Shown: piece after piece, positions 17,371-26,162 of the stretch
Layout of the letters: every line of letters begins with the position of its first letter
Numbering within the stretch: the stretch's first letter is position 1
NCBI GenBank assembly: GCA_019359325.1
Contig: JAHHHN010000006.1
Coordinates: forward strand, 186,001-250,000
Direction of reading: 5' to 3'
DNA: 64,000 nucleotides
Source of the DNA: Mojavia pulchra JT2-VF2
GTDB lineage: Bacteria; Cyanobacteriota; Cyanobacteriia; Cyanobacteriales; Nostocaceae
Notes under the pieces: model-generated
What the model was told of the DNA's origin: nothing
Databases searched by the model: none
What the model saw: only the letters and a program-made list of their open reading frames with translations
Translations under genes and position numbers: made by a program

Positions 17371-19101
17371 TCAAGTATATCGGCGTGGGGTATAAACTGA
17401 GATACTACCATCACTGCGTTTTATCTTCCGGGTTTTGCTTGAACCTACAAGAATCACTGTCCGCATATCTGCTACTGCTGGCGCTAACTGCTCAAGGGTA
17501 ACTACCGTAACTTTTTGTCCTGGTCTACCGAGATTGCGTGCCAACACTACCGGGGTATCGGGTGTTCGATAACGCAGCAAAATATTTCTGGCTTCTGTCA
17601 GTTGCCAAGTGCGCTCTTTAGAAACAGGATTATAAAAGGCTATTACAAAATCAGCTTGAGCTGCTGCTACAATTCTTTGTTCAATAATTGACCAAGGCTT
17701 CAAAATATCCGAGAGGGAAATGGTACAGAAGTCATGTCCTAGAGGTGCGCCGATCGCGGCGGCGGCGGCTTGCATAGCTGAAATGCCTGGTGCAACATGA
17801 ATGTCGATGCTGTCCCATTCGGGTTTAGCGTGGCGATCAAGTACCTCAAAAATTGCTGTTGCCATAGCATAAATACCGGGATCGCCAGAAGAAACCACCA
17901 CTACATATCGCCCTTCTGCTGCCAAATCAAGCGCCATCTTTGCCCGTGCTTCTTCTTCTCGGTTGTCAGAGTCATGTCGTCGCTTACCATGACTGAGATT
18001 TCCAACTAAATCTAAGTAAGTTTTATAACCTACTAAGTCAGTTGCCGACTTGAGGATTTCTTTGACCTCAGGAGACATCCACTGTGAACTTCCTGGCCCA
18101 GTGCCAATAACTGCTAACCGTCCGCGTGATTGGCCTATGGTACTAGGTTCAATTGGCTGGGGAGAAATGGCGATCGCAATTGGCAATGAGGAAATTAGTT
18201 GCTCAGATGTACCTGTGGCGGCAACGGCTGCGGCTTGGGCTGGGCTATAACCTTGTGAAAGCAGACTTTTCAGTTGATTTGGGGTAAAAAAGCGTGCAGG
18301 CACTCCCAAAGCGTTAGCAACAGCTGAGATTGCTCGATTCACTGCGGCAGATATCGGCGCAAATACTCCCGCGACTGATGCGGGGGCAATTTCAGCATCT
18401 GTCAATAATTGCCGCACTGAAGTTAATACATCATCTTCAGCCGCTGAGGTGTCACTAATAGCGATCGCCACAGTTGCTGGGTGGTAGACTAAGCAGTTGG
18501 GTGTAGGAGTTACTAGGCGATCGCTAATTCGGATAGTCAAATCTCCATCGGGGTCAATGGGTAATTGACTATTACTCAACCAAGGCGCTACCCCCTCTAA
18601 CTTCACTCGCGCCCCAGCGAGTAAATCTGAGATAAATTTCTTGGCATCGTCTGGATTAGCTAAATGATATCCAGGGGGAGGAGACAACAGCGCCGTGCGA
18701 AAACGGATGTCGCCTGTAGTCGTGATAGCTGCTTGGACATCAAATACCTCAGCAATGCGGCGTGCTAAATCATTCACTCCATTTAACCCACCCAAAAGCG
18801 GAACAACAGCACTACCATCTTCAGCCACAGCTAACACTGGCGGTTCCTGCCGTTTATCTGAAATCATCGGGGCTAGGGTTCTGATCAAAATGCCAGCAGC
18901 ACAAATACCAATTAATGGCGTTCCCTCAGCGAACAACTCCCGCAGCGTCTCACCAAAATTTGTGAAGCTAACATCTACCTCACAAGTGCGACCCGCCAAA
19001 CCGTAGATTGTTGCCCCTGGCAAGACGCTGATGATTTTGCGTGCTACTGTCACACTATTTTGACCGAGTACTATAACGGCGGGTGCAACCTTGATCATCA
19101 T
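17371..19101 (-). CDS. cobJ: CbiG-CobJ fusion: cobalt-precorrin-5A hydrolase / precorrin-3B C17-methyltransferase
   Basis: A 576-residue two-enzyme protein of corrin ring synthesis. Residues about 1-310 are CbiG: an N-terminal and middle part (TPLIGICAAGILIRTLAPM, PLLGGLNGVNDLARRIA) and the C-terminal CbiG domain (GVFAPISAAVNRAISAVANALG). From about residue 326 a tetrapyrrole methylase domain begins with GRLAVIGTGPGSSQWMSPEV and continues VVVVSSGDPGIYAMA and VVLARNLGRPGQKV, the CobJ/CbiH family. The C17-methyltransferase carries out ring contraction; CbiG opens the delta-lactone. The fusion places consecutive steps in one chain, known in cyanobacteria. It ends the minus-strand cob cluster but is separated from cobI by two PIN-domain genes. 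Confidence 0.9.
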   Translation of the reverse strand: MMIKVAPAVIVLGQNSVTVARKIISVLPGATIYGLAGRTCEVDVSFTNFGETLRELFAEGTPLIGICAAGILIRTLAPMISDKRQEPPVLAVAEDGSAVVPLLGGLNGVNDLARRIAEVFDVQAAITTTGDIRFRTALLSPPPGYHLANPDDAKKFISDLLAGARVKLEGVAPWLSNSQLPIDPDGDLTIRISDRLVTPTPNCLVYHPATVAIAISDTSAAEDDVLTSVRQLLTDAEIAPASVAGVFAPISAAVNRAISAVANALGVPARFFTPNQLKSLLSQGYSPAQAAAVAATGTSEQLISSLPIAIAISPQPIEPSTIGQSRGRLAVIGTGPGSSQWMSPEVKEILKSATDLVGYKTYLDLVGNLSHGKRRHDSDNREEEARAKMALDLAAEGRYVVVVSSGDPGIYAMATAIFEVLDRHAKPEWDSIDIHVAPGISAMQAAAAAIGAPLGHDFCTISLSDILKPWSIIEQRIVAAAQADFVIAFYNPVSKERTWQLTEARNILLRYRTPDTPVVLARNLGRPGQKVTVVTLEQLAPAVADMRTVILVGSSKTRKIKRSDGSISVYTPRRYT

Positions 19102-19231
19102 GAAACTTCTTGAAGTTTATTAGATATCTAGCAAATTTTGATATCTTTCAAATCAAACCATATATCAACACAATTAAACTCAATATGAGTGCCAGCGAAC
19201 TAACTAATACGCCTCACTAAGTATTAACGTG

Positions 19232-19783
19232 TTACAGAATTGTCAATGTTACATCTGTATCACAGAACTTAATAGGATTACCACTTTTATTTGTAATTAC
19301 ACTATCAAGTTTCAGCACATCTTCATCTACAGAAATCAGAACTTCTGCATTAAAATCGCTAGCAGTTGCAATATGCAGAGCATCAGCTGCTCGTATACCC
19401 CTAATATATAGTTCTACATTTTTTAACTGTGCTTCTACAATTCCAGCCGTCAGATCAAGTACGTTGATGCCAAAAAATCTTACCGCAGTCACAGTTTGCG
19501 GCACAATAGAGCGCGCTGCAAGTACTCGGAGTTTGCTTGCATTAGCCATTCCTGTCGCTACTGATGTAAGTTGCTTGAATAAAGCTTCCTCAACTTCATA
19601 GTAAGTAAGGCTTGATGTCGCACCTGTGTGTGAAGAAGCTATCATTTTAAGAACTTTTTCTGCATCCTCAAACAGTTTCTGGGGTGTACGACCACGACGA
19701 GATGTAGACCGTAATGTTGAACCAGCAATCGCCTGTGGGCTGAGGTAATCAATCAAAACACCTGTATCAATGTAGACTTTCAC
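19232..19783 (-). CDS. PIN-domain ribonuclease-like protein (second of a pair)
   Basis: 183 residues with the PIN-domain acidic constellation: D6 in VYIDTGVLIDYL, Glu in YYEVEEALF, Asp in RAADALHIATA and Asp in LISVDEDVL. Such proteins are usually VapC-type tRNA or mRNA nucleases. Its ATG overlaps the stop of the upstream PIN gene by four bases (19780-19783), so the two are translated together. An insertion of about 25 residues (SPQAIAGSTLRSTSRRGRTP) after the first strand is unusual. No antitoxin-like gene is visible beside the pair. Confidence 0.8.
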   Translation of the reverse strand: MKVYIDTGVLIDYLSPQAIAGSTLRSTSRRGRTPQKLFEDAEKVLKMIASSHTGATSSLTYYEVEEALFKQLTSVATGMANASKLRVLAARSIVPQTVTAVRFFGINVLDLTAGIVEAQLKNVELYIRGIRAADALHIATASDFNAEVLISVDEDVLKLDSVITNKSGNPIKFCDTDVTLTIL

Positions 19784-20244
19784 ACCTTACTTCCAAGTTC
19801 AGATAACAGCTGTTCAGGTGTAACTACCTGAGGCTTGCTGGTAGATAATGTCCTTAATGCTTGCCTTAATGCTTGATCGTAAGTAACCAAGTAGTCACAT
19901 TCAGCTGCACTGCTAAGAATTAAAACATCATTTGAGTGGGCTATGCGATTACGCAGGCTAGCAGCATATTTAAGATATTCTTCAGCCTTTTCAAAATTTA
20001 GAGGTAGTACACTAACTTCTTCTTGAAGTTCTTGAAGTATTTCAGGATGCTTACGAGTCTCTGCCAAGAAAAAAATTTCTTGAAGCACGACAGGATTAAT
20101 TGCAAAACGAACTTTTTTAAGCACCTCATTAGAAAATAAATGCGAACTAGGTGGCTCGCCACGTAGATAAGCAGCCACAACATTCGTATCTAAAAAAACA
20201 AGAGGTCGACCGTTAGAATGCTGCACTTTATTGTCTCTGGTCAA
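19780..20244 (-). CDS. PIN-domain ribonuclease-like protein (first of a pair)
   Basis: 154 residues, with Asp in VFLDTNVVAAYL, Glu in VVLQEIFFL, Asp in HSNDVLILSSA and Asp in LVTYDQALR, the four acidic positions of PIN nucleases. The start is uncertain: TTG at 20244 gives MTRDNK, while GTG at 20226 is also possible; neither has a strong ribosome site. It overlaps the second PIN gene by 4 bp. Both lie between cobI and cobJ on the same strand and could be read through from the cob promoter. Confidence 0.78.
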   Translation of the reverse strand: MTRDNKVQHSNGRPLVFLDTNVVAAYLRGEPPSSHLFSNEVLKKVRFAINPVVLQEIFFLAETRKHPEILQELQEEVSVLPLNFEKAEEYLKYAASLRNRIAHSNDVLILSSAAECDYLVTYDQALRQALRTLSTSKPQVVTPEQLLSELGSKV

Positions 20245-20377
20245 GTTAGTATTCTTCTACTCTAAGTTTATGTAAAAGAATCATAGACAGTTAAAAACCA
20301 TGAGCGCATCGCACTCACAGTTTATATATCAGTTTTAGTTATTACAACTGGTATGAACATCAACTTTAACCAAATGC

Positions 20378-21082
20378 TTATAGTCGAATCTTGGTTGGGA
20401 TTACAATCATGGCAAAATAAGGCACTTCTGCCGGATCAACTTCATCTAAAGGTACAATCCTTTGCTGTGACATTGTTGCCCGTTCAATATATCTAGCCCG
20501 CGATGCTAACCCTAGTTGATGTAAGATATCGCGTACTTTGGTAAAGTGACGACCCAGCTTAATAATTGCTGCTGCATCGGTTGTCAGCAGTTGCGTGGTC
20601 AATTCTTCTGCTGGTAGTGGAGCAGGTAAGACGGTGAGAATGTCGGTGTAGTAAGTGAAAGGTACGCCTAATGCAACTGGACAAGCCATCAGTGAGGAAA
20701 CACCAGGGACAACTTCTGTTTCGTAATGCTCAGATAAGCGTGTGAAAACATACATGAACGAGCCGTAAAAGAACGGATCGCCTTCACAAACTACTACCAC
20801 ATCTCGCCCTGCGGCTAGATGTTCTGCAATCGGTTCAACTTCTTTGTCGTAAATAGATTTTGCCTTTTCTGGTTCTAAGGCACGAGGCAAGTGAAATGCT
20901 ACCTCGATTTGCTCACCAGTTAAATAGGGTGCGACGATCGCCCTAGCAATACTATCTCGATCTGTTGCTGATTGATAGGCGACCACAGGAGCAGCGCGTA
21001 ATAGGCGCAATGCTTTTAGAGTCAAAAGTTCTGGATCGCCTGGCCCTACACCAATTCCATAAAGACGGCCTTTGGTTGTCAT
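20378..21082 (-). CDS. cobI: Precorrin-2 C20-methyltransferase
   Basis: Adds the C20 methyl group to precorrin-2 using S-adenosylmethionine. The 234-residue protein shows the tetrapyrrole methylase pattern: LYGIGVGPGDPELLTLKA (SAM loop 1), VVVVCEGDPFFYGSFMYVF (loop 2), VVPGVSSLMACPVALGVP and FAMIVIP at the end. CobI/CbiL-specific features are the early AFHLP segment and the VGPGDPELLTLKAL start. It follows cobH with 2 bp between them. Confidence 0.92.
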   Translation of the reverse strand: MTTKGRLYGIGVGPGDPELLTLKALRLLRAAPVVAYQSATDRDSIARAIVAPYLTGEQIEVAFHLPRALEPEKAKSIYDKEVEPIAEHLAAGRDVVVVCEGDPFFYGSFMYVFTRLSEHYETEVVPGVSSLMACPVALGVPFTYYTDILTVLPAPLPAEELTTQLLTTDAAAIIKLGRHFTKVRDILHQLGLASRARYIERATMSQQRIVPLDEVDPAEVPYFAMIVIPTKIRL

Positions 21083-21084
21083 AA

Positions 21085-21711
21085 TTATTCTTCCTCTGTT
21101 GCTAAAGCATTAACTGCTGCGGCGGCGATCGCGCTCCCGCCACGGCGACCGTGTAAAGTTAAAAATGGTACATTACGGCTGTCTGCTGCTAGTGCTGCTT
21201 TTGACTCTGCTGCACCAACAAATCCGACTGGAAAGCCTAAAATTAGCGCTGGTTTGGGACAACCCTCATCCAGCATTTCCAGCAGTCGGAATAGTGCTGT
21301 GGGGGCATTACCAATTGCTACCACTGCCCCTTGTAGGTGCGATCGCCATAATTCTAAGGCAGCTGCCGATCTAGTAGTACCTAATTTTTGGGCAAGTTCT
21401 GGGACTTCTGGATGATTAAGAGTGCAAATTACTTCATTATTTGCAGGTAGCCGTCGCCTAGTAACGCCATCGGCAACCATCCGACAATCACATAGAATTG
21501 GCGCACCTTCCGCTAGTGCTGTCCGTCCAGACTGCACCGCTGTTGGCGAATATCCCAAGTCGGTAACAATATCAGTCATTCCACAGGCATGAATTAAGCG
21601 TACTGCAACTTTTGCAACATCCGGTGGCAACACTTCTAGGTTTGCTTCTGATCGGATGATTGCGAAAGAATTACGGTATATTTCATTGGCATCTCGGATG
21701 TAGTCAGACAT
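21085..21711 (-). CDS. cobH: Precorrin-8X methylmutase
   Basis: Moves the C11 methyl to C12, forming hydrogenobyrinate or the cobyrinate equivalent. The 208-residue protein has the catalytic His at H41 in VRLIHACGM, plus DVAKVAVRLIHACGMTDIV and the C-terminal FPVGFVGAAESKAAL and GRRGGSAIAAAAVNAL motifs of CobH/CbiC. It sits between cobG (114 bp upstream) and cobI (2 bp downstream) in the riboswitch-led operon. Confidence 0.93.
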   Translation of the reverse strand: MSDYIRDANEIYRNSFAIIRSEANLEVLPPDVAKVAVRLIHACGMTDIVTDLGYSPTAVQSGRTALAEGAPILCDCRMVADGVTRRRLPANNEVICTLNHPEVPELAQKLGTTRSAAALELWRSHLQGAVVAIGNAPTALFRLLEMLDEGCPKPALILGFPVGFVGAAESKAALAADSRNVPFLTLHGRRGGSAIAAAAVNALATEEE

Positions 21712-21825
21712 TAAAGTTTAGATTTTGAATTTTAGATTTTAAATTGAGAATTTATTTAGTTATGTATGCAAATTATCTGTGTTTATCTGTGGTTCCACTC
21801 TCCAAGTTTTTCAACCTAATGGCAA

Positions 21826-23415
21826 TTAGCGTAACTGTAAAGACTGCTGTTGAAAACTTAGGCAATCGCATAATAGCTTTAATTGGGCAATTTCATATCG
21901 ATTGGCGAATTGTCCAAAAGTCTCATTAGGGTTTAAGCGTTGATTTTTATATACCAATAGCATCCGTTCTATCAATGTAGGCACTTCCGCCACAGTTACA
22001 AATTGATAGAGTTCACAACCAAATTTTTGCTCGTTGTCATCAACACCTACATAAACTTGATAGCCTTCTACAATTTCATTGTTTTCTTCAACGCTGACAC
22101 CTAGTAAAGTGATGTCACTCTTACTATGTTGAGCGCAGGATTTAGAGCAACCACTGAAATGAATATTTACAGGGCAATCTAAGGAAACACGATTTTCGAG
22201 ATACTCTGCTAATACTAAAGCGTCGCCCTTGGTATCAGTGGCAGAAGCAGCACAGCCTTTATTGCCAGAACAAGCAACCAATGCACTTTTAATATTACTG
22301 GCTGAACAATCTAATCCTAAGACAGCTATTTCATTCTGGACATGGGTAAGCGATTCTTGAGGAATATCTGTAAGCAGTAAATTTTGCCAAGGAGTTAGCC
22401 TGAGAGTATCGCTACCGTATTTTGCTGCTAAATCAGCTAGACCTCGTATCTGTCTAGTTTCTAGTCGACCGAGAGGCAACACAACACCAAGATAAAATAA
22501 TCCTGGTTGACGTTGGGGATGGATGCCGATATGCAGACAATTTGGGGGATTGGGGATTTGGGATTTGGGATTTGGGATTGGTGACTCTTTTGCCATGCCC
22601 AAAAACTCCAATCTGTGGGTGGAGTTTTTTATGCTTGGTTGTAAGATGTTCTCGTGAATTACTGGCTTTTCCTCCAATACTTCTGTTTCTGGAACAGAGG
22701 AAAAAGATAGACGCTGTACTTCTTGGAGATAGTTTTCACAACCTAAAGTATTCACTACCTCTCTCAGACGCGGCTTGCGTTTACTATTAGTATCAATATG
22801 AGTTAAGTAGACATCAGCTAAAGCTGCCAAGACTGATAAACATTTGTCTGGTGACAACAAGATTCCCGTATCCTTGGGTGGTTCTCCCTTTGCGCCTGCA
22901 CTCAAATACAGACGGAAGTAAACACTACGGTTAACTAACACAGCCGCGAAGGTGATATCATTCAGGCGATCGCGTACCGAAACTTTCCCACCACCATCAA
23001 AACAAACACTAAACTTTGCAGATAGTCCTGACAAGGCGGGATTTGTCGCAATGTAATTATCCCAAGCTTGAACAAAGGGGCGGGTATCCAGCAATTCTTG
23101 CGGATCAATACCAGCAGTTGGGCTGGTCATAATATTGCGGATGTGGTCTACATTTGTATTACTGGAGCCTATCCCCAAATCTTGTAGACGCTTGAGAACC
23201 TCAGCGTTGATTTTTTGACTGATTTCCCGAACTTGCAGATTAGCCCGATTAGTCACATCAACATAGCCACCACCATACTGTTCTGCTATATCTGCGATCG
23301 CACGACACTGTTGACTATTAAGAATCCCGCCTGGTATTCTCAGGCGCGACAATATACCATCTTGAGCAGGCGTGACGTAAAATAAGCCAGGGCAATTAGT
23401 AAATTCGGACAGCAA
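21826..23415 (-). CDS. cobG: Precorrin-3B synthase with an in-frame repeat insertion
   Basis: A 529-residue protein of the nitrite/sulfite reductase superfamily. Two ferredoxin-like half domains are seen (VTPAQDGILSRLRIPGG at the N-terminus; LPLGRLETRQIRGLADLAA in the second half). The iron-sulfur/siroheme motif has C-x5-C (CSGNKGC, about residues 382-388) and C-x3-C (CSKSC, about 421-425). In corrin synthesis CobG oxidises precorrin-3A with ring-D lactone formation. Short length and context favour CobG over NirA or Sir. Residues of about 260-292 derive from a heptamer repeat plus a 39-bp palindrome (22541-22632). This is inserted between the two domains and keeps the frame. First gene after the cobalamin riboswitch. 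Confidence 0.85.
   Translation of the reverse strand: MLSEFTNCPGLFYVTPAQDGILSRLRIPGGILNSQQCRAIADIAEQYGGGYVDVTNRANLQVREISQKINAEVLKRLQDLGIGSSNTNVDHIRNIMTSPTAGIDPQELLDTRPFVQAWDNYIATNPALSGLSAKFSVCFDGGGKVSVRDRLNDITFAAVLVNRSVYFRLYLSAGAKGEPPKDTGILLSPDKCLSVLAALADVYLTHIDTNSKRKPRLREVVNTLGCENYLQEVQRLSFSSVPETEVLEEKPVIHENILQPSIKNSTHRLEFLGMAKESPIPNPKSQIPNPPNCLHIGIHPQRQPGLFYLGVVLPLGRLETRQIRGLADLAAKYGSDTLRLTPWQNLLLTDIPQESLTHVQNEIAVLGLDCSASNIKSALVACSGNKGCAASATDTKGDALVLAEYLENRVSLDCPVNIHFSGCSKSCAQHSKSDITLLGVSVEENNEIVEGYQVYVGVDDNEQKFGCELYQFVTVAEVPTLIERMLLVYKNQRLNPNETFGQFANRYEIAQLKLLCDCLSFQQQSLQLR
22541..22632. repeat. Heptamer repeat plus 39-bp palindrome inside cobG
   Basis: GGGGATT/GGGATTT units (22541-22582) are followed by a 39-bp element (22594-22632) with arms AAAAACTCC and GGAGTTTTT. 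The same 39-bp element lies at 23815-23853 with 37 of 39 bases identical, also directly after a heptamer array. The insertion length preserves the cobG frame. Confidence 0.85.
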
Positions 23416-23469
23416 AACCGCAACTCCTTCCCCGTGCGACGCAGGGAGTAGATAGTAACTCTGTCATAA

Positions 23470-23585
23470 GAACACCCTAGAGTTGGCATTCTGACTTAGG
23501 CGCTCCCATCACAGCTGCGGCACAGTCCCGGAATCTCACCGGAGTTTCCCGACTCCAAGTCTTAGTAATTTAGCATGAGAAGGCA
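23470..23585 (-). promoter_or_regulatory. Cobalamin riboswitch upstream of cobG
   Basis: On the minus strand the leader contains the conserved core GGTGAGATTCCGGGACTGTG, then CCGCAGCTGTGATGGG, and a B12 box AGTCAGAATGCCAACTCT (23479-23496). These match the order and spacing of AdoCbl/B12 riboswitches. It ends about 55 bp before the cobG start, consistent with control of translation or transcription of the whole cobG-H-I(-J) operon by cobalamin. The outer boundaries are approximate. Confidence 0.85.
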
Positions 23586-23619
23586 GTTATAATTCTCGCT
23601 GCTTCATATTTTTCATTGA

Positions 23620-23673
23620 AAGCGACGGGAAACTCCGATCCCTGGGTGGACGAGGTTGCTCTCCCCGTCGCTT
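23620..23673. repeat. Inverted repeat containing a copy of the ACTCCGATCC motif
   Basis: AAGCGACGGG (23620-23629) and CCCGTCGCTT (23664-23673) form a 10-bp stem. The loop region includes AACTCCGATCCCTGGGTGGA, a third, partial copy of the element at 22594 and 23815. Confidence 0.7.
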
Positions 23674-23756
23674 GGGGATTGGGCATTGGGTGAAGAGGAC
23701 AAGGAGCATGGGGGACGGGGAGACAAAAAGCAAGAGTTATTCATAGTTCTTTCCCC

Positions 23757-23853
23757 TTGTCCCCAGTCCCCAGTCCCCAGCCCCCAGTCCCCAGTCCCCC
23801 AGCCCCCAGCCCCCCATGCCCAAAAACTCCGATCCGTGGGTGGAGTTTTTTAT
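23757..23853. repeat. CCCCAGT heptamer array followed by the 39-bp palindrome
   Basis: Units CCCCAGT and CCCCAGC run to about 23815, then a 39-bp palindrome (23815-23853) with A5/T6-flanked arms that could serve as a bidirectional terminator. It lies between the cobG leader and the DUF6174 gene. Confidence 0.8.
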
Positions 23854-23890
23854 TGATGGATTTAACTCCTGACTCTGGAAGGAAATTTTA

Positions 23891-24391
23891 TTATTTAATT
23901 TTTTCTAGTTTCTCAATTGTGAGATATAGTTCCTCATCGGCCATCTGAGCGCTGTAATCAATATTAATTTGGGTTGGGTAGCCGAGTTGAGGATTGTACT
24001 GCACAGTCAGACTGGAAGCTTTCTTGGCGATCGCATCCTCAATTACATTAAAAAGCTTGGCAAGAGTAGAGTACTGTTTAAATAATTCTGGGTCAACAGG
24101 TTTACCTGTAGCTACAGAAGTGATCGAAGTCGTTCTGCCGTTACGTACCTCTACAACTACTGGCCCTCTAGCTTCGGCTGTACAGAAGCAACTCCTGCTG
24201 AGTGTATAGCGATAGTTAAACAGACGTTGCTGCTTCCACAAGCGGCGATTAGTTTTTAATTGCCCAAAATTAGAGTTAGCGATCGCTGGCGACTGTGCTG
24301 TTTGGATGGAAGATTGGGATATGGCTGGTGGATTTAAACTCAAAGACAGCAATAACCCTGCACTAATAACTATAGGTAAGCGCATATACAT
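23891..24391 (-). CDS. Secreted DUF6174-like protein
   Basis: 166 residues. The N-terminus MYMRLPIVISAGLLLSLSLNPPAIS is a signal peptide. The mature part has LWKQQRLFNYRYTLSRSCFC, then PVVVEVRNGRTTSITSV and a C-terminal LTVQYNPQLGYPTQINIDY, the pattern I associate with the DUF6174 family (small exported proteins with a Cys-rich RSCFC motif and an NG turn). Function unknown. Located beyond the cob leader on the same strand, upstream of it, with the repeat block between. Confidence 0.7.
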   Translation of the reverse strand: MYMRLPIVISAGLLLSLSLNPPAISQSSIQTAQSPAIANSNFGQLKTNRRLWKQQRLFNYRYTLSRSCFCTAEARGPVVVEVRNGRTTSITSVATGKPVDPELFKQYSTLAKLFNVIEDAIAKKASSLTVQYNPQLGYPTQINIDYSAQMADEELYLTIEKLEKIK

Positions 24392-24905
24392 TTATTGAAT
24401 TCTCTAAATTATGAGAATAGAGACGCCTATTCTAGGTTCCTGCTTCTGTTTGCCAGACCCAAAATTTCCTTTTTAAGTTAAATTAAATACTCAATATCCT
24501 GTAATTTCTATGTAAGCTACGTTGAACTAGAAAAAGATTGGTGCGACACTCATCACAAAACGTACTGCTTAATTGGTGTTAGCGATCGCTATCTAGAACT
24601 TACATATACCTTAAAAACCTTACACAATAATGCTTTGGGCTGACCTTTCTTTTGCTGCTAGCTTCCATAATACTACGCTCTAACGTGTCACAACCTTAGC
24701 TACAGCACTCAGCTTTTTAACTACAAGATTGACAATTGTAACTTTTTAAGTATTTAAAGCTACCATATCACCTCTATTTACGTCTTATATCTAAAGATAG
24801 AGAATAATGTTTAACTTAAATTTGGGAAACCTAACTTTAGAGGGGTTTATTCCCAAGACTATCCGCCCAAGAAAACCTGTCTATCTTTAGTGCAACCGAG
24901 GTCAG
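24392..24905. other. Spacer between the DUF6174 and TPR genes
   Basis: About 510 bp, AT-rich and without a credible gene on either strand. It holds the divergent promoters of the flanking genes; no operator motif is clear. Confidence 0.35.
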
Positions 24906-25928
24906 ATGACGCAACCATTAAATCAAGTCACAGAGTGGGAACAACGTCGTAATGAGGCTAACCGCTTCTACAAGCGGGGGAACTTTCAAGAATATCTCGC
25001 TCTTGCTATCGAAAATTTAAACTTAGCTAGAGTAATGCCAGATAAAGCAAGAGAAGGTTATACATTAAACGACCTTGGTTTAGCTCACCTCGGTTGCTGG
25101 CAACCCCAAAAAGCATTAGAGTGTTTTGCTCAGGCGCTGGCTGTGGCTCAAGAATTTGGCAACATGCGAGCAGAAGCGACTGCACTCAGTAATCTAGGTG
25201 CTACCTACAGCCGATTCGGACAGTTTTCGCAAGCCTTGGAGCACTTTAACAAAGCACTGCCAATCTTCAGGATATTAGAAGACGCTCAAGGCGAAGTTTC
25301 TACTCTCAATGATGTGGCGCTAATTTACACTCGATTGGGAGAACCCAAACGAGCCTTATTGCTCCAAAACCAAATTTTAACGATGCGTCGAGTGCTAGGA
25401 GACTTTTCTGGCGAAGCAACGACGTTAAATGGTATTGGCTTTGCCTACAGCACCTTGGGCAAGTTTGACCAAGCTTTAGAATTCTTTCAAGCAGCATTGC
25501 CAATTCAACGAGCTGTTAAGAATTTAGCTGGCGAAGCAACAACTCTAAATAATATTGCTTCTATTTATAGTGATTTAGGACAACCTAAACAAGCGCTATT
25601 ACTCTATTATCAAGTGCTGTTGACACGTCAGGCACTCAAAGACCGCTCTGGCGAAGCAACAACCCTCAATAACATTGGTTTTACCTACAGTAGCCTTGCA
25701 AATCACTGGCAGGCACTAAGATTCTACAAAAAAGCTATTGTTATTTATCAAGAACTAGGCGATCGCCTGGGTAAAAGTTCAACTTTACTCAATATGGGAA
25801 GTCTTTACGCTAAAAGAAGACGCAAAAAATTGGCGCTCTCATGCTACCGCGATGCTCAAGAATTAGCCGAGCAAATCGAATATCATCCACTCTTGGAAAA
25901 AGTACAGCAGTTCATAAATTCACTCTAG
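24906..25928 (+). CDS. Tetratricopeptide repeat protein (Rapsyn/NPHP3-like TPRs)
   Basis: 340 residues built almost wholly of TPR units of about 40 residues. Each holds a variant of GEATTLNNIG-x-x-YS-x-LG-x-x-x-QAL-x-x-x-x-x-AL; the repeated phrase EATTLNNI appears several times. At least six units are seen from about residue 45 to 320. No catalytic domain, signal peptide or membrane segment is attached, so it is probably a cytoplasmic protein-protein scaffold. The gene is monocistronic, ending in a strong terminator at 25955. Confidence 0.88.
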   Translation: MTQPLNQVTEWEQRRNEANRFYKRGNFQEYLALAIENLNLARVMPDKAREGYTLNDLGLAHLGCWQPQKALECFAQALAVAQEFGNMRAEATALSNLGATYSRFGQFSQALEHFNKALPIFRILEDAQGEVSTLNDVALIYTRLGEPKRALLLQNQILTMRRVLGDFSGEATTLNGIGFAYSTLGKFDQALEFFQAALPIQRAVKNLAGEATTLNNIASIYSDLGQPKQALLLYYQVLLTRQALKDRSGEATTLNNIGFTYSSLANHWQALRFYKKAIVIYQELGDRLGKSSTLLNMGSLYAKRRRKKLALSCYRDAQELAEQIEYHPLLEKVQQFINSL

Positions 25929-25954
25929 ACAGTTAGCTGATAATCTAGATTTAT

Positions 25955-26010
25955 CCCTGAGTATGCTTCTGGAATTACTCAATCAGAAGCATTCTCAGGG
26001 ATTTTCTGTT
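25955..26010 (+). terminator. Strong terminator of the TPR gene
   Basis: A 17-bp stem (25955-25971 with 25984-26000, one mismatch) and a 12-nt loop, followed by ATTTTCTGTTT. Confidence 0.8.
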
Positions 26011-26046
26011 TGGAATATATGTATTTTTGTAACTTATATTTCGCAG

Positions 26047-26162
26047 GAGCAATCGTATTGCAGGGCGATGCATTAATATAACAAGCCGATGCAATTCGAT
26101 TGCAGGGCCATGCAATTCAATTGCAGGTCGATGTATTAACATATCAATGCAATCGCATGGCA
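26047..26162. repeat. Degenerate 21-bp palindromic array (array 2)
   Basis: About five units related to array 1, for example GATGCAATTCGATTGCAGGGC (26088) and CATGCAATTCAATTGCAGGTC (26109). GATGCATTAATATAACAAGCC (26067) is the counterpart of the AATAACAC unit type of array 1. More diverged than array 1. Confidence 0.8.
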
